From positions 62,001 through 126,000 of the forward strand of contig CAJUTM010000003.1 of assembly GCA_910589595.1 (NCBI GenBank): a stretch of 64,000 bases of DNA, in the 5' to 3' direction. This DNA comes from an uncultured Eubacterium sp. (GTDB lineage Bacteria > Bacillota > Clostridia > Lachnospirales > Lachnospiraceae). The position numbers were made by a program, and so were the translations under genes. The notes under the pieces were generated by a model, which did no database searches, had not been told where the DNA came from, and saw only the letters and a list, made by a program, of their open reading frames with translations. Of this stretch, positions 17,431 through 26,890 are shown in pieces; within the stretch, counting starts at the first letter, position 1, and every line of letters starts with the position of its first letter.

Positions 17431-18708
17431 ATGATAAAAAAGGAAATGATAGCCATGTTGCTTGCCGGAGGGCAAGGGTCAAGACTGGGTGTTTTGACCG
17501 CCAATATAGCCAAACCTGCTGTTGCTTTTGGGGGAAAGTATCGAATTATTGATTTTCCATTAAGTAACTGTATTAACTCAGGGGTGGATACAGTTGGTGT
17601 GCTCACGCAGTATCAGCCATTGAAGCTCAACACGCATATTGGAATTGGCATTCCTTGGGATTTGGACCGTAATATTGGGGGCGTGTCCGTCCTGCCACCA
17701 TATGAGAAGAGTACGAGCAGTGAGTGGTACACAGGAACGGCCAATGCAATATTCCAAAATCTTAATTATATGGAATATTACAATCCGGAGTATGTGTTGA
17801 TTTTAGGCGGCGACCATATATACAAGATGGACTATCAGGTTATGCTGGATTTTCATAAGGCCAATAACGCAGATATTACAATGGCCACGATTCCGGTGCC
17901 GATTGAGGAAGCAAGTCGTTTTGGGGTTTGTATTACGGACGACAGACATCGGATATTGGAATTTGAAGAAAAGCCGGAACATCCGAGAAGCAACCTTGCT
18001 TCCATGGGTATTTATATTTTCTCATGGACAGTGCTGCGAGAGGCGCTGATTAAGTTAAAAGACCAGAAAGGTTGCGATTTTGGAAAACACATTCTGCCAT
18101 ACTGCCATGAACGCGGAGACCGCATCTTCGCCTATGAATACAATGGCTACTGGAAGGATGTAGGTACGCTGGGCTCTTACTGGGAGTCAAACATGGAGCT
18201 GATTGACCTTATTCCTGTATTCAATCTATATGAAGAATTCTGGAAAATTTACACTCGTAATGAATGGCTGCGTCCACAGTATATTTCAGGGGATGCCGTG
18301 ATTGACAAGGCAATTATAGGGGACGGCTGCGAGATTTACGGAGAAGTGCACAATTCGGTTATAGGCTCTGATGTTACAATAGAAGAGGGCGCTGTCGTGC
18401 GGGATTCCATTATTATGAACTCTGCACGGATAGGCAAAAATACCATTTTAGACCGCACAATTGTTGCGGAAGACAGTGTGATTGGGGACAATTGTGTCCT
18501 CGGTGCAGGAGAGGATAATGTTGTCAATCACGTGAAACCAGATGTGTATGCTTTTAACTTGGTTACTGTTGGTGACAAGACAGTAATTCCGGATGGCGTT
18601 ACTATCGGTAAGAACACTGCCATATCAGGGAAGACGACAAAAGCAGATTATCCAAACGACACCTTAGAGGGTGGTGCAACTTTGATAAAGGCAGGTGACG
18701 TTTTATGA
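17431..18708 (+). CDS. glgC: Glucose-1-phosphate adenylyltransferase catalytic subunit GlgC
   Basis: A 425-residue ADP-glucose pyrophosphorylase, the committed step of glycogen synthesis. It opens with the nucleotidyltransferase loop LLAGGQGSRLG, then KPAVAFGGKYRIIDFPLSNC, WYTGTANAIFQN and the glucose-1-phosphate site EFEEKPEHPRS. The C-terminal half is a left-handed beta-helix of hexapeptide repeats (VIGSDVTIEEGAVVRDSIIM). ATG 17431 follows AGAGGTG. It overlaps glgD by 4 bases (ATGA), so the two subunits are coupled. Confidence 0.95.
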   Translation: MIKKEMIAMLLAGGQGSRLGVLTANIAKPAVAFGGKYRIIDFPLSNCINSGVDTVGVLTQYQPLKLNTHIGIGIPWDLDRNIGGVSVLPPYEKSTSSEWYTGTANAIFQNLNYMEYYNPEYVLILGGDHIYKMDYQVMLDFHKANNADITMATIPVPIEEASRFGVCITDDRHRILEFEEKPEHPRSNLASMGIYIFSWTVLREALIKLKDQKGCDFGKHILPYCHERGDRIFAYEYNGYWKDVGTLGSYWESNMELIDLIPVFNLYEEFWKIYTRNEWLRPQYISGDAVIDKAIIGDGCEIYGEVHNSVIGSDVTIEEGAVVRDSIIMNSARIGKNTILDRTIVAEDSVIGDNCVLGAGEDNVVNHVKPDVYAFNLVTVGDKTVIPDGVTIGKNTAISGKTTKADYPNDTLEGGATLIKAGDVL

Positions 18709-19826
18709 GAGCGATAGGACTTATTTTGGCGGGTGGCTCCAGCAGCCGCATGAGAGAAATGACAATGAACCGCGCGACCGCAGCGTTGCCAATTGCCGGT
18801 GGATATCGCAGTATTGATTTTGCACTGAGCAGTATGTCAAGCTCGCGCATTAATAAGGTTGGCGTTATTACGCAGTATAATTCCAAATCCCTGACACAGC
18901 ATCTGAGTTCTTCCAAGTGGTGGGATTTCGGACGTAAGCAGGGCGGTTTGTTTGTTTTTACGCCGACGCAGACGCATGATAACAGTTACTGGTATCGTGG
19001 AACGGCAGATGCAATTGCCCAAAATATTGATTTTTTGAAGACAAGCCATGAACCATATGTTATTATTGCATCCGGAGACTGTGTTTACAAGATGGATATG
19101 AATAAGTTATTGGAATATCATATCGAGAAAAACGCAGATATTACCATTGTCACAAAGGACTTGGGGAGAGTGGATGACCCGAGCCGATTTGGTGTTGTAA
19201 CGGTAGACTCTGACGGTATGGTGACAGAGTTTGAAGAAAAGCCGATTGTTACATCAAAGACGCTTGTATCCGCAGGAATTTATGTTATACGCCGGCGCCA
19301 GTTGATTGAGATGGTTGAACGGGCCGGTGAAGAGGATGGATTTGATTTGGTAAAAGACATTTTCATCCGCTACAAAGGAATTAAAAAAATCTATGCTTAT
19401 GCCATTGACTCCTATTGGAGCAATATAACGGCCGTAGATTCTTATTTTAAAACGAATATGGATTTTCTTAATCGTGAGACAAGGGATTATTTCTTTAACG
19501 AATACCCGCAGATTTCATCTAAGATTGAGGATTTACCACCGGCGAAATACAATGTTGGTTCTAACGTTAAAAACAGCTTGATTTCCAGCGGCTGTATTAT
19601 TAATGGGGAGGTAAAAGACTCTGTCCTGTTTAAGGAAGTCTATATTGGAAACAATTGTACAATTCGCAATTCGATAATTTTAAATGACATCTACATTGGG
19701 GATAATACTTACATCGAAAACTGCATCGTAGAAAGTCACGGCACGATTCGCGCGAATTCAAATTATGTTGGTGAGAAAGATAATATCAAGATAATTCAGG
19801 AAAAGAATGAGCGGTATGTACTGTAA
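18705..19826 (+). CDS. glgD: GlgD subunit of ADP-glucose pyrophosphorylase
   Basis: A 373-residue paralogue of GlgC. It keeps the overall fold (LILAGGSSSRMREMTMNRATAALPIAGGYRSIDF) but the catalytic signature is altered, which is typical of the regulatory GlgD partner in Firmicutes that forms a mixed tetramer with GlgC. EEKPIVTSK and the C-terminal hexapeptide repeats (NNCTIRNSIILNDIYIGDNTYIENCIV) are present. The start codon overlaps the glgC stop. Confidence 0.93.
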   Translation: MRAIGLILAGGSSSRMREMTMNRATAALPIAGGYRSIDFALSSMSSSRINKVGVITQYNSKSLTQHLSSSKWWDFGRKQGGLFVFTPTQTHDNSYWYRGTADAIAQNIDFLKTSHEPYVIIASGDCVYKMDMNKLLEYHIEKNADITIVTKDLGRVDDPSRFGVVTVDSDGMVTEFEEKPIVTSKTLVSAGIYVIRRRQLIEMVERAGEEDGFDLVKDIFIRYKGIKKIYAYAIDSYWSNITAVDSYFKTNMDFLNRETRDYFFNEYPQISSKIEDLPPAKYNVGSNVKNSLISSGCIINGEVKDSVLFKEVYIGNNCTIRNSIILNDIYIGDNTYIENCIVESHGTIRANSNYVGEKDNIKIIQEKNERYVL

Positions 19827-19849
19827 CAAAATTAGAAAGGGGGACTATG

Positions 19850-20128
19850 ATGCAGATCACGGATATCCGTGTTCGCGTGGTGAGTAAGGAATCGAAAATG
19901 AAAGCAGTTGTTTCGGTTACTTTTGATGATGCATTTGTAGTACATGATATAAAAGTAATCGAGGGAGAAAAAGGCTTGTTCATTGCGATGCCGAGCAAAA
20001 AAACACCGGACGGAGAATATCGAGATATTGCACATCCGATTCATGGCGACATGAGAGCGATGCTGCAGGAAGCAATCTTGGAACGGTTCCAGCAGTTATT
20101 GTTGGAATTGCCGGAAGAACAGGACTAA
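19850..20128 (+). CDS. spoVG: SpoVG RNA-binding regulator
   Basis: A 92-residue protein of the highly conserved SpoVG family, which binds nucleic acid and affects sporulation, division and virulence regulation. ITDIRVRVV, KAVVSVTFDDAFVVHDIKVIEG, FIAMPSKKTPDGEYRDIAHPI are the signature blocks. I start at ATG 19850 rather than 19847, because AGGGGG at 19838-19843 is then 6 bases away and the protein begins MQITDI as relatives do. It follows glgD by 23 bases and is followed by a terminator. Confidence 0.95.
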   Translation: MQITDIRVRVVSKESKMKAVVSVTFDDAFVVHDIKVIEGEKGLFIAMPSKKTPDGEYRDIAHPIHGDMRAMLQEAILERFQQLLLELPEEQD

Positions 20129-20170
20129 GACCCCGTGGGAAATGACAATTGAGATGTACTGTAAACTAAT

Positions 20171-20214
20171 AAGCCACGAGCGAGAGGAGAAAATTCTTTC
20201 GCTCGTGGCTTTTG
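20171..20214 (+). terminator. Terminator after spoVG
   Basis: AAGCCACGAGCGA (20171-20183) pairs with TCGCTCGTGGCTT (20199-20211) around a 15-base loop, followed by TTTG. Confidence 0.85.
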
Positions 20215-20256
20215 TGTGGTATGATAACAATAATTGGAGTAAAAAGGAGGATGACT

Positions 20257-20832
20257 ATGATTCTGATTGTGGGGCTCGGTAATCCGGGTATGGAATATGC
20301 GGCGACCAGACATAATGTGGGATTTGATATGCTCACATACCTCGGCGACCGTTATGATATCGCACTTCGCAGTAAGGAAGGACGGGCCGTTGTCGGGAAA
20401 GGCTTTATTGAGGGGCAGAAAGTAATTTTGGCGCAGCCGCAGACCTATATGAATCTCAGCGGTGAAAGCGTGCGCGCGCTGATGGATTTTTATAAATTAG
20501 ACGAAGAAGATTTAGTTGTTATTTGTGACGACATAAATCTGAGCGTCGGACAGGTTCGTATCCGGCCGAAAGGAAGCGCCGGCGGGCACAATGGAATCAA
20601 AAGCATTATCCAGCATATCGGCACACAGGAATTTACAAGAATAAGAATCGGCGTCGGCGGCAAGCCGGAGGGCGGCGATTTGGTGAAACACGTGCTGGGC
20701 CGCTTCTCGAGGGAAGAGGACGGTATGCTGCGGGATGTATTTGCGCTGGCGGAAGAGGGATTGCTTGAGATTTTGACGGAAGACGTGGCAAGTGCGATGA
20801 ATCGCGTCAATGGTAAAAAGGCAGGAGAGTAA
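20257..20832 (+). CDS. pth: Peptidyl-tRNA hydrolase
   Basis: A 191-residue enzyme that frees tRNA from stalled peptidyl-tRNA. LIVGLGNPGMEYAATRHNVGFDML holds the conserved asparagine and catalytic histidine (H20), QTYMNLSGESV and ICDDINLSVGQVRIRPKGSAGGHNGIKS complete the family pattern. ATG 20257 has AAGGAGG 6 bases upstream. It is directly followed by mfd, the usual order in Firmicutes. Confidence 0.96.
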   Translation: MILIVGLGNPGMEYAATRHNVGFDMLTYLGDRYDIALRSKEGRAVVGKGFIEGQKVILAQPQTYMNLSGESVRALMDFYKLDEEDLVVICDDINLSVGQVRIRPKGSAGGHNGIKSIIQHIGTQEFTRIRIGVGGKPEGGDLVKHVLGRFSREEDGMLRDVFALAEEGLLEILTEDVASAMNRVNGKKAGE

Positions 20833-20836
20833 GAAC

Positions 20837-23800
20837 GTGAAGACATGGTTAGCTCCGTTACGGGAGATGGAAGAATATTTACAACTAAAGACAGCGTTGC
20901 AAAAAGGACATACGCCGGTTAGCGCCGTCGGTGGCATTGATGCGCAGAAAAGCCATTTCATCTATGGGATGGAAGATATTTGTGATGTGCGGCTCATCGT
21001 CACTTACAACGAAATCCGCGCCAAGGAAATCGTGGAGGACTATCAGTTATATGACCGCAATGTCATGTATTATCCGGCCAAGGATTTGATTTTCTACAGC
21101 GCTGACGTGCACGGACAGGCGTTAGTGAAAGAGCGCCTCAAAGTAATACAGGCGCTTACGGGCGACAGTCCGCTTACGATTGTGACGACGATAGACGCCG
21201 GAATGGACGCCTGCGTGCCTTACAGCAGGTATGCGGAGAGGGCCGTCGTCATTCGCGAGGGCGATATACTGGATTTGGAGGACATAAAAAAACAATTGTC
21301 CGGACTGGGGTATGAGCATGTGCCACAGGTGGAGCGGGAAGGCGAATTTTCAGTGCGGGGAGGCATTCTCGATGTATTTCCGCTGACAGAAGAGAGTCCG
21401 TGCCGTATTGACTTGTGGGATGAGGAAGTCGATACGATACGGAGCATTGACGTTGAGAGCCAGCGCTCAATCGAGCCGTTATCAGAGATTTGTATTTTCC
21501 CGGCGTCCGAAGTGTTTGTGGGAGAAGAGCGCGCCTTAAAAGCGCTGCGCCAAATCCGTCTGGATATGGAGAAACACACGGAGCAGCTAAAGCAGACCGG
21601 AAAAAAAGAGGAAGCGGCAAGGCTGCGGCAGAACGTGGAAAATTTTCAGGAAGCGTTTGAGGCGTATCATGGCATGGTAAATCTCGAAAGCTATATTGCA
21701 TATTTTGAAAAGGAAGCCGTCTCTTTTTTTGATTACTTTAAAAACCGGAATACTATCGTTTTTCTCGATGATTCGAACCGTTGTGCGGAAAAGGCGGAGG
21801 CTGTGGAATATGAGTTTCGCGACAGTATGACGACTCGTCTGGAAAAGGGGTATATTCTGCCGAATCAGATGGATATTTTGTACTCGCTCCCACAGGTGCT
21901 GCATAAGCTTCAGCAATATCCGCTCGTGCTGATGACAACGCTGGATGTGGCGGTCAAAGACATTGCCATTGAGAGAAAATTTTTCTTTCAGGTGCAGGCC
22001 TCGCCGTCGTACAATAATAATTTCGCAATGATGGCAAAGGATATCGCCAGATTGCAAAAACAGCAATACCGGATTTTGCTTGTATCGGCCTCCGAGACAA
22101 GGGGGCGCAGATTGTGTGACGATTTGCGGGAATACGATATCCACGCTTTTTATGAGGGAGAGATGGAGCACGAATTGCAGGCCGGTGAGGTTATGGTCAC
22201 GCGGGCCGGATTGCGGCGGGGATTCGAGTATCCGGCGCTGCGGTTTATTGTCGTAACCGAGAGCGATATTTTCGGTGGACGCCGCAAGAAAAAAAAGAGA
22301 AAGGTAAAGCAGTACAGCGGAGCGGTAATCCACAGTTTTAACGACTTAAAAGTGGGCGATTACGTCGTACATGAAAATCACGGTCTCGGCATTTATCAGG
22401 GTATCGAAAAGATAGAAGTGGAGAACGTCACCAAAGATTATCTGAAAGTTGCCTATGCGGCAGGGAGTAATCTCTATGTACCGGCGACGTCGCTTGAAGT
22501 ATTGCAAAAGTATGCGGGAAGCGACGCGAAAGCGCCGAAACTCAACCGTCTGAACTCGCCGGAGTGGAAGAAGACAAAGTCTCGTGTAAAAGGCGCCGTT
22601 GAGGAAATTGCGCAGGAGCTGGTAGATTTATATGCGAAGCGTCAGGCGAAAACAGGGCATATGTTTGAAAAGGATACGGTATGGCAGAAAGAGTTTGAAG
22701 AGCTGTTTCCTTATGAGGAAACCGAAGACCAGACGAAAGCGATTGAAGCGACAAAAAGCGACATGGAAAGCAGTAAGATTATGGACCGTCTGATTTGCGG
22801 CGACGTTGGATATGGAAAGACGGAGATTGCCATACGGGCGGCGTTCAAGGCCGTAATGGACGGCTGTCAGGTTGCCTTTTTAGTTCCTACAACCATTCTC
22901 GCCGCCCAGCATTATAATACATTCACTCAGCGCATGCGCAATTTTGGAATTAATGTGGAGCTGATGTGCCGTCTGCGCACGGCGGCGGAGCAGAAAAAGA
23001 CAAAAGAGGGACTCCGCAAAGGCAGTGTCGATATCGTCGTGGGAACGCACCGTTTACTCGGAAAAGATATTTCTTATAAAAATCTCGGCCTTTTGATTGT
23101 CGACGAGGAGCAGCGTTTTGGCGTCACGCATAAGGAGAAGCTGAAGCAGATAAAAAATGACATTGATGTACTGACGCTGACTGCCACGCCGATACCACGG
23201 ACGCTTCACATGAGTTTAGTCGGGATTCGCGACATGAGCATTCTGGAAGAGCCGCCGATGGACCGCATGCCAATCCAGACTTTTGTCATGGAGAAGAATG
23301 CGGAAGTTGTCAGAGAGGCGATTCTGCGGGAAATCGGGCGTGGTGGTCAGGTCTACTATGTATACAACCGCGTGGGGAATATGGATATCGTGGCCAATGA
23401 AATCGCCAAGCTCGTTCCCGAGGCAGTCGTGTCATTTGCCAACGGACAGATGAATGAGCGGGAGCTGGAGCGCACGATGTTTCAATTTGTCGAGGGCGAT
23501 ATTGACGTTTTGGTTTCCACGACGATTGTGGAAACCGGACTCGATATTCCCAATGTCAATACGATTATTATAGAAGACGCCGACCGCTTAGGGTTATCGC
23601 AGTTGTATCAGCTGCGGGGGAGGGTAGGCAGGAGCAACCGCACGGCATACGCCTTTCTTATGTATAAGAGGGATAAACTGCTCAAAGAAGTAGCGGAAAA
23701 GCGTTTGGCGGCCATTAAAGAATTTACGGATTTGGGCTCCGGCTTCCGCATTTCCATGCGCGATTTGGAAATTCGGGGTGCGGGCAATCTGCTGGGAGCA

Positions 23801-24352
23801 AGACAGCATGGACATATGGAAGCCGTAGGATATGATTTATACTGTAAGATGCTCAATGAGGCGGTTAAAAGGTTACGGGGGGAGAAGACGGAACAGTCGG
23901 ATTTTGAGACGAGCGTGGAAATTAAGGTTGACGCATTCATTCCTGTCAGTTATATTAGGAATGAATTTCAAAAATTGGATATTTATAAGAGGATTGCGGA
24001 ACTGGAAACGGAAGAGGAGAGGAGCGATATGACAGATGAGCTCGTCGACCGTTTCGGGGAACCGCCGAAAAGCGTTATTAATCTGCTCTCGATTGCGCTG
24101 CTGAAAGCGAAGGCACATCAGGCATATATTGTGGAAATTGCCAGCAAAAAAGGAGGATTGTGTTTTACGATGTTTCCTCAGGCGAAGATTGATGCGTTAA
24201 AAATTCCGCCGATGATTGAGCGGATGGGACGACGCCTGCGTTTTGTGACGGAGCCGAAACCATATTTTTATTATAAACCGGAAGGCGATTTATTGGAGCA
24301 GGCGGAAATGATTGTGAATGAAATTTTGAAATTGTGCGACAATAAACAATAA
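20837..24352 (+). CDS. mfd: Transcription-repair coupling factor Mfd
   Basis: A 1171-residue ATP-dependent translocase that removes RNA polymerase stalled at DNA lesions and recruits UvrA. The order is normal: UvrB-like N-terminal part, RNA polymerase-interacting CarD-like domain (LKVGDYVVHENHGLGIYQG, about 508-570), helicase motifs GDVGYGKTEIAIR (about 655), DEEQRFGV and the translocation motif region, then the C-terminal TRCF domain. I chose GTG 20837, with AGGAGA about 9 bases upstream, over an ATG at 20810 that lies inside pth. The gene starts 4 bases after pth stops. Confidence 0.95.
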   Translation: MKTWLAPLREMEEYLQLKTALQKGHTPVSAVGGIDAQKSHFIYGMEDICDVRLIVTYNEIRAKEIVEDYQLYDRNVMYYPAKDLIFYSADVHGQALVKERLKVIQALTGDSPLTIVTTIDAGMDACVPYSRYAERAVVIREGDILDLEDIKKQLSGLGYEHVPQVEREGEFSVRGGILDVFPLTEESPCRIDLWDEEVDTIRSIDVESQRSIEPLSEICIFPASEVFVGEERALKALRQIRLDMEKHTEQLKQTGKKEEAARLRQNVENFQEAFEAYHGMVNLESYIAYFEKEAVSFFDYFKNRNTIVFLDDSNRCAEKAEAVEYEFRDSMTTRLEKGYILPNQMDILYSLPQVLHKLQQYPLVLMTTLDVAVKDIAIERKFFFQVQASPSYNNNFAMMAKDIARLQKQQYRILLVSASETRGRRLCDDLREYDIHAFYEGEMEHELQAGEVMVTRAGLRRGFEYPALRFIVVTESDIFGGRRKKKKRKVKQYSGAVIHSFNDLKVGDYVVHENHGLGIYQGIEKIEVENVTKDYLKVAYAAGSNLYVPATSLEVLQKYAGSDAKAPKLNRLNSPEWKKTKSRVKGAVEEIAQELVDLYAKRQAKTGHMFEKDTVWQKEFEELFPYEETEDQTKAIEATKSDMESSKIMDRLICGDVGYGKTEIAIRAAFKAVMDGCQVAFLVPTTILAAQHYNTFTQRMRNFGINVELMCRLRTAAEQKKTKEGLRKGSVDIVVGTHRLLGKDISYKNLGLLIVDEEQRFGVTHKEKLKQIKNDIDVLTLTATPIPRTLHMSLVGIRDMSILEEPPMDRMPIQTFVMEKNAEVVREAILREIGRGGQVYYVYNRVGNMDIVANEIAKLVPEAVVSFANGQMNERELERTMFQFVEGDIDVLVSTTIVETGLDIPNVNTIIIEDADRLGLSQLYQLRGRVGRSNRTAYAFLMYKRDKLLKEVAEKRLAAIKEFTDLGSGFRISMRDLEIRGAGNLLGARQHGHMEAVGYDLYCKMLNEAVKRLRGEKTEQSDFETSVEIKVDAFIPVSYIRNEFQKLDIYKRIAELETEEERSDMTDELVDRFGEPPKSVINLLSIALLKAKAHQAYIVEIASKKGGLCFTMFPQAKIDALKIPPMIERMGRRLRFVTEPKPYFYYKPEGDLLEQAEMIVNEILKLCDNKQ

Positions 24353-24363
24353 GGAGGAAGGAT

Positions 24364-25350
24364 ATGAGATACCGATTATTAGCGCTACTGATTAGCGCAG
24401 GCTTGTGTTTTGGATTGACGGCATGCGGCGAGGGAGAGAAACCGGAGGAGACTACTTCGACCGAGAGGGCAGTCGCGGTATCGAATCGGAGGTTGGAACC
24501 GGATTCGGTTGTTATTTCCGTGGGAAAGACGACAGTCGATACAAGCGAATACCGCGCCTATTATTATTTGATGGAAAATCCGTATAAAGGTATTTTCGGG
24601 AAAGAGGTCTGGAATTACAGCAAGGCGGGCGGCGATGGAAAGACGCTCGGACAGGAGGCCATCGAAGCGGTGCTGCGCCTGATTATACAAGTAAAAGTAA
24701 TTTGCAAAGAGGCGGCAATGCAAAATGTTGCGCTGGGTACGGATGAAAAAGAACAGGCGGCGCACAATGCAAAGTCCGTTTTTGACAGCCTGCCGGATAC
24801 GGTGAAGAAAGAATATGGCATAGATATCCGCACAATGACGCGTATTTTTGAGGAAAATAAACTGGCGCAGAAGATGTATCATATTGAAATCGGAAAAGTC
24901 AATGCAAATCTGGCGCTGGAGCAGATTCGCGCGGCCCGCGTACAGTTGATATACTGGAAAGCAGACGAAAAAAATCGGGCGCAGGTTAAGAAAAAGGCGG
25001 AGCAGGTTCGTCAGAGTCTTGTAAATTCGAAGAATAACTTTTACTCGGTAGCAAAGAATAATACAGAAGCGGCAGAAATCGAAACGCTGATTGGAAGCAG
25101 CGATACACGGCCGGCGTTGGCAAAGGCTGTGACGGGGATGAAAAAGGGAGACGTTTCCAATGTCATTGGGGAAAAGGACGGATTTTATATCGCCTATTGC
25201 GTACAGCCATCTTCGAAAGCAATCGAAGAAGAGTACCGCAATCAGGTTATTTTGGAAAAACAGACGCAGGCATTCCAAAAGGCATATGGGGGCTGGTCTG
25301 ATAAATTTGAAGTAAAAGTAAGTAAAGCGCTGCTTGCGGAAAACAAGTAG
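24364..25350 (+). CDS. PrsA/SurA-like foldase lipoprotein
   Basis: A 328-residue exported lipoprotein. The signal peptide ends in the lipobox LTAC, so it is anchored at the outer face of the membrane at C21. After a charged linker come a SurA-N-like helical region (TSEYRAYYYLMENPYKG... RIFEENKLAQKMYHIEIG) and a parvulin-like region with MKKGDVSNVIGEKDGFYIAYC. The exact prolyl-isomerase core is weak, so chaperone activity is surer than isomerase activity. AAGGAGGAAG precedes it, 11 bases after mfd, an arrangement often seen in Lachnospiraceae. Confidence 0.8.
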   Translation: MRYRLLALLISAGLCFGLTACGEGEKPEETTSTERAVAVSNRRLEPDSVVISVGKTTVDTSEYRAYYYLMENPYKGIFGKEVWNYSKAGGDGKTLGQEAIEAVLRLIIQVKVICKEAAMQNVALGTDEKEQAAHNAKSVFDSLPDTVKKEYGIDIRTMTRIFEENKLAQKMYHIEIGKVNANLALEQIRAARVQLIYWKADEKNRAQVKKKAEQVRQSLVNSKNNFYSVAKNNTEAAEIETLIGSSDTRPALAKAVTGMKKGDVSNVIGEKDGFYIAYCVQPSSKAIEEEYRNQVILEKQTQAFQKAYGGWSDKFEVKVSKALLAENK

Positions 25351-25366
25351 CGGGATTGGAGTAACA

Positions 25367-26866
25367 ATGGAAAGAAGCAGTGGAATCTTGTTGCCGGTCG
25401 CCAGTTTGCCGTCGAAGTACGGGATTGGCTGTTTTGATGAGAGCGCCTATCATTTTGTGGACTGTCTGGCAAAAGCAGGGCAGTCGTATTGGCAGATTTT
25501 GCCGATGGGCCCTACCGGATATGGGGATTCTCCCTATCAGGCATTTTCTACGTTTGCGGGAAATCCGTATTTTATTTCGTTGGCGGAATTAGTAAAAAAA
25601 GGATATATAACTGAGGCGGAATGTCAGAAAGCGGCAGTTGGCACCGATGAAAAATATATCCGCTATGACGTTCTTTACAAGCAGCGTTATGCCGTATTGC
25701 GCAAAGCCTTTACTGCCAGCGGTATTGAGAGCAGTCCGGAGTACAATGAATTTGTGCAGAAAAATCAGGACTGGCTGCCGGATTACGCCCTGTTTATGGC
25801 GATTAAGGACAGCAAGGGCGGAAAGAGTTATATGGAGTGGGAAGAAGATATCCGTTTGCGCCGCAGTAAAGCAATGGTATATTATAAAAACCGGCTAATT
25901 GACGAAGTTCATTTTTATCAGTTTTTACAGTTTGAATTTGCCAGACAGTGGCAGGCGTTGAAAAAATATGCCAATGAAAAAGGGATTTCCATTATTGGCG
26001 ATATACCGATTTATGTGGCGTTAGACAGCGCCGATACATGGTCGCATCCGGAATTGTTCCAGTTTGACGATAAAGGGGAACCAATTGGCGTGGCGGGCTG
26101 TCCGCCGGATGCTTTTTCGGAGACGGGACAGCTCTGGGGCAACCCGCTCTATCGCTGGGAGGCGCACAGAGAGAGCGGATATAGCTGGTGGCTGGCAAGG
26201 CTCCGCAATTGCTGTGAGTGGTATGACATGGTGCGGATTGACCATTTCCGCGGCTTTGATGAGTATTACGCCATCCCATACGGGGATTCGACGGCGGAGA
26301 ACGGCAAATGGGAAGCGGGCCCCGGCATGGAATTGTTTGAGACGCTGAAGCGTGAACTCGGCGAAATGCCGATTATTGCCGAGGATTTGGGATTTCTGAC
26401 GGACAGTGTCAGACAGCTATTGCAGGATTGCGGTTTTCCGGGGATGAAAGTACTGCAATTTGCCTTTGATTCCCGCGAGGACAGCGATTATCTGCCGTAC
26501 CGTTATGTGGAAAATTCGGTAGTATACACGGGAACGCATGATAATGCGACGACGTACGGATGGTGGAGCGAACTGACGCCGGAAGATAAGGAAGTTGCCC
26601 TGCGGTATATGAACCGCAGCAGGCGCACGCCGAAAAAGACGCTGACATGGGATATGATTTGTCTGGCGATGGCAAGCGTATCGGCGCTCTGTATCGTTCC
26701 CATGCAGGACTACCTCTGCCTGTCGAATAAAGCACGGATAAACACACCGTCAACGCTCGGGTGCAACTGGCAGTGGCGCATGAGCCCAAAAGCGTGGAAC
26801 GATGCTTTGTGTGAGAAAGTTTACGCCATGACACGGTTATATGGGCGTCTTTCGACTAGCGAATGA
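25367..26866 (+). CDS. malQ: 4-alpha-glucanotransferase (amylomaltase)
   Basis: A 499-residue GH77 enzyme that disproportionates maltodextrins; with GlgCD it links glycogen turnover to glucose. Family blocks are SSGILLPVASLPSKYGIGCF, GYGDSPYQAFSTFAGNPYFI, GDIPIYVALDSADTWS, the nucleophile motif VRIDHFRGF and the acid/base IIAEDLGFLT. ATG 25367 lies within 20 bases of the foldase stop with TTGGAGT upstream. It converges with tmcAL; only 24 bases separate the stop codons and no terminator is evident. Confidence 0.95.
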   Translation: MERSSGILLPVASLPSKYGIGCFDESAYHFVDCLAKAGQSYWQILPMGPTGYGDSPYQAFSTFAGNPYFISLAELVKKGYITEAECQKAAVGTDEKYIRYDVLYKQRYAVLRKAFTASGIESSPEYNEFVQKNQDWLPDYALFMAIKDSKGGKSYMEWEEDIRLRRSKAMVYYKNRLIDEVHFYQFLQFEFARQWQALKKYANEKGISIIGDIPIYVALDSADTWSHPELFQFDDKGEPIGVAGCPPDAFSETGQLWGNPLYRWEAHRESGYSWWLARLRNCCEWYDMVRIDHFRGFDEYYAIPYGDSTAENGKWEAGPGMELFETLKRELGEMPIIAEDLGFLTDSVRQLLQDCGFPGMKVLQFAFDSREDSDYLPYRYVENSVVYTGTHDNATTYGWWSELTPEDKEVALRYMNRSRRTPKKTLTWDMICLAMASVSALCIVPMQDYLCLSNKARINTPSTLGCNWQWRMSPKAWNDALCEKVYAMTRLYGRLSTSE

Positions 26867-26890
26867 CAGATAACAGACAAAGGCGCGACG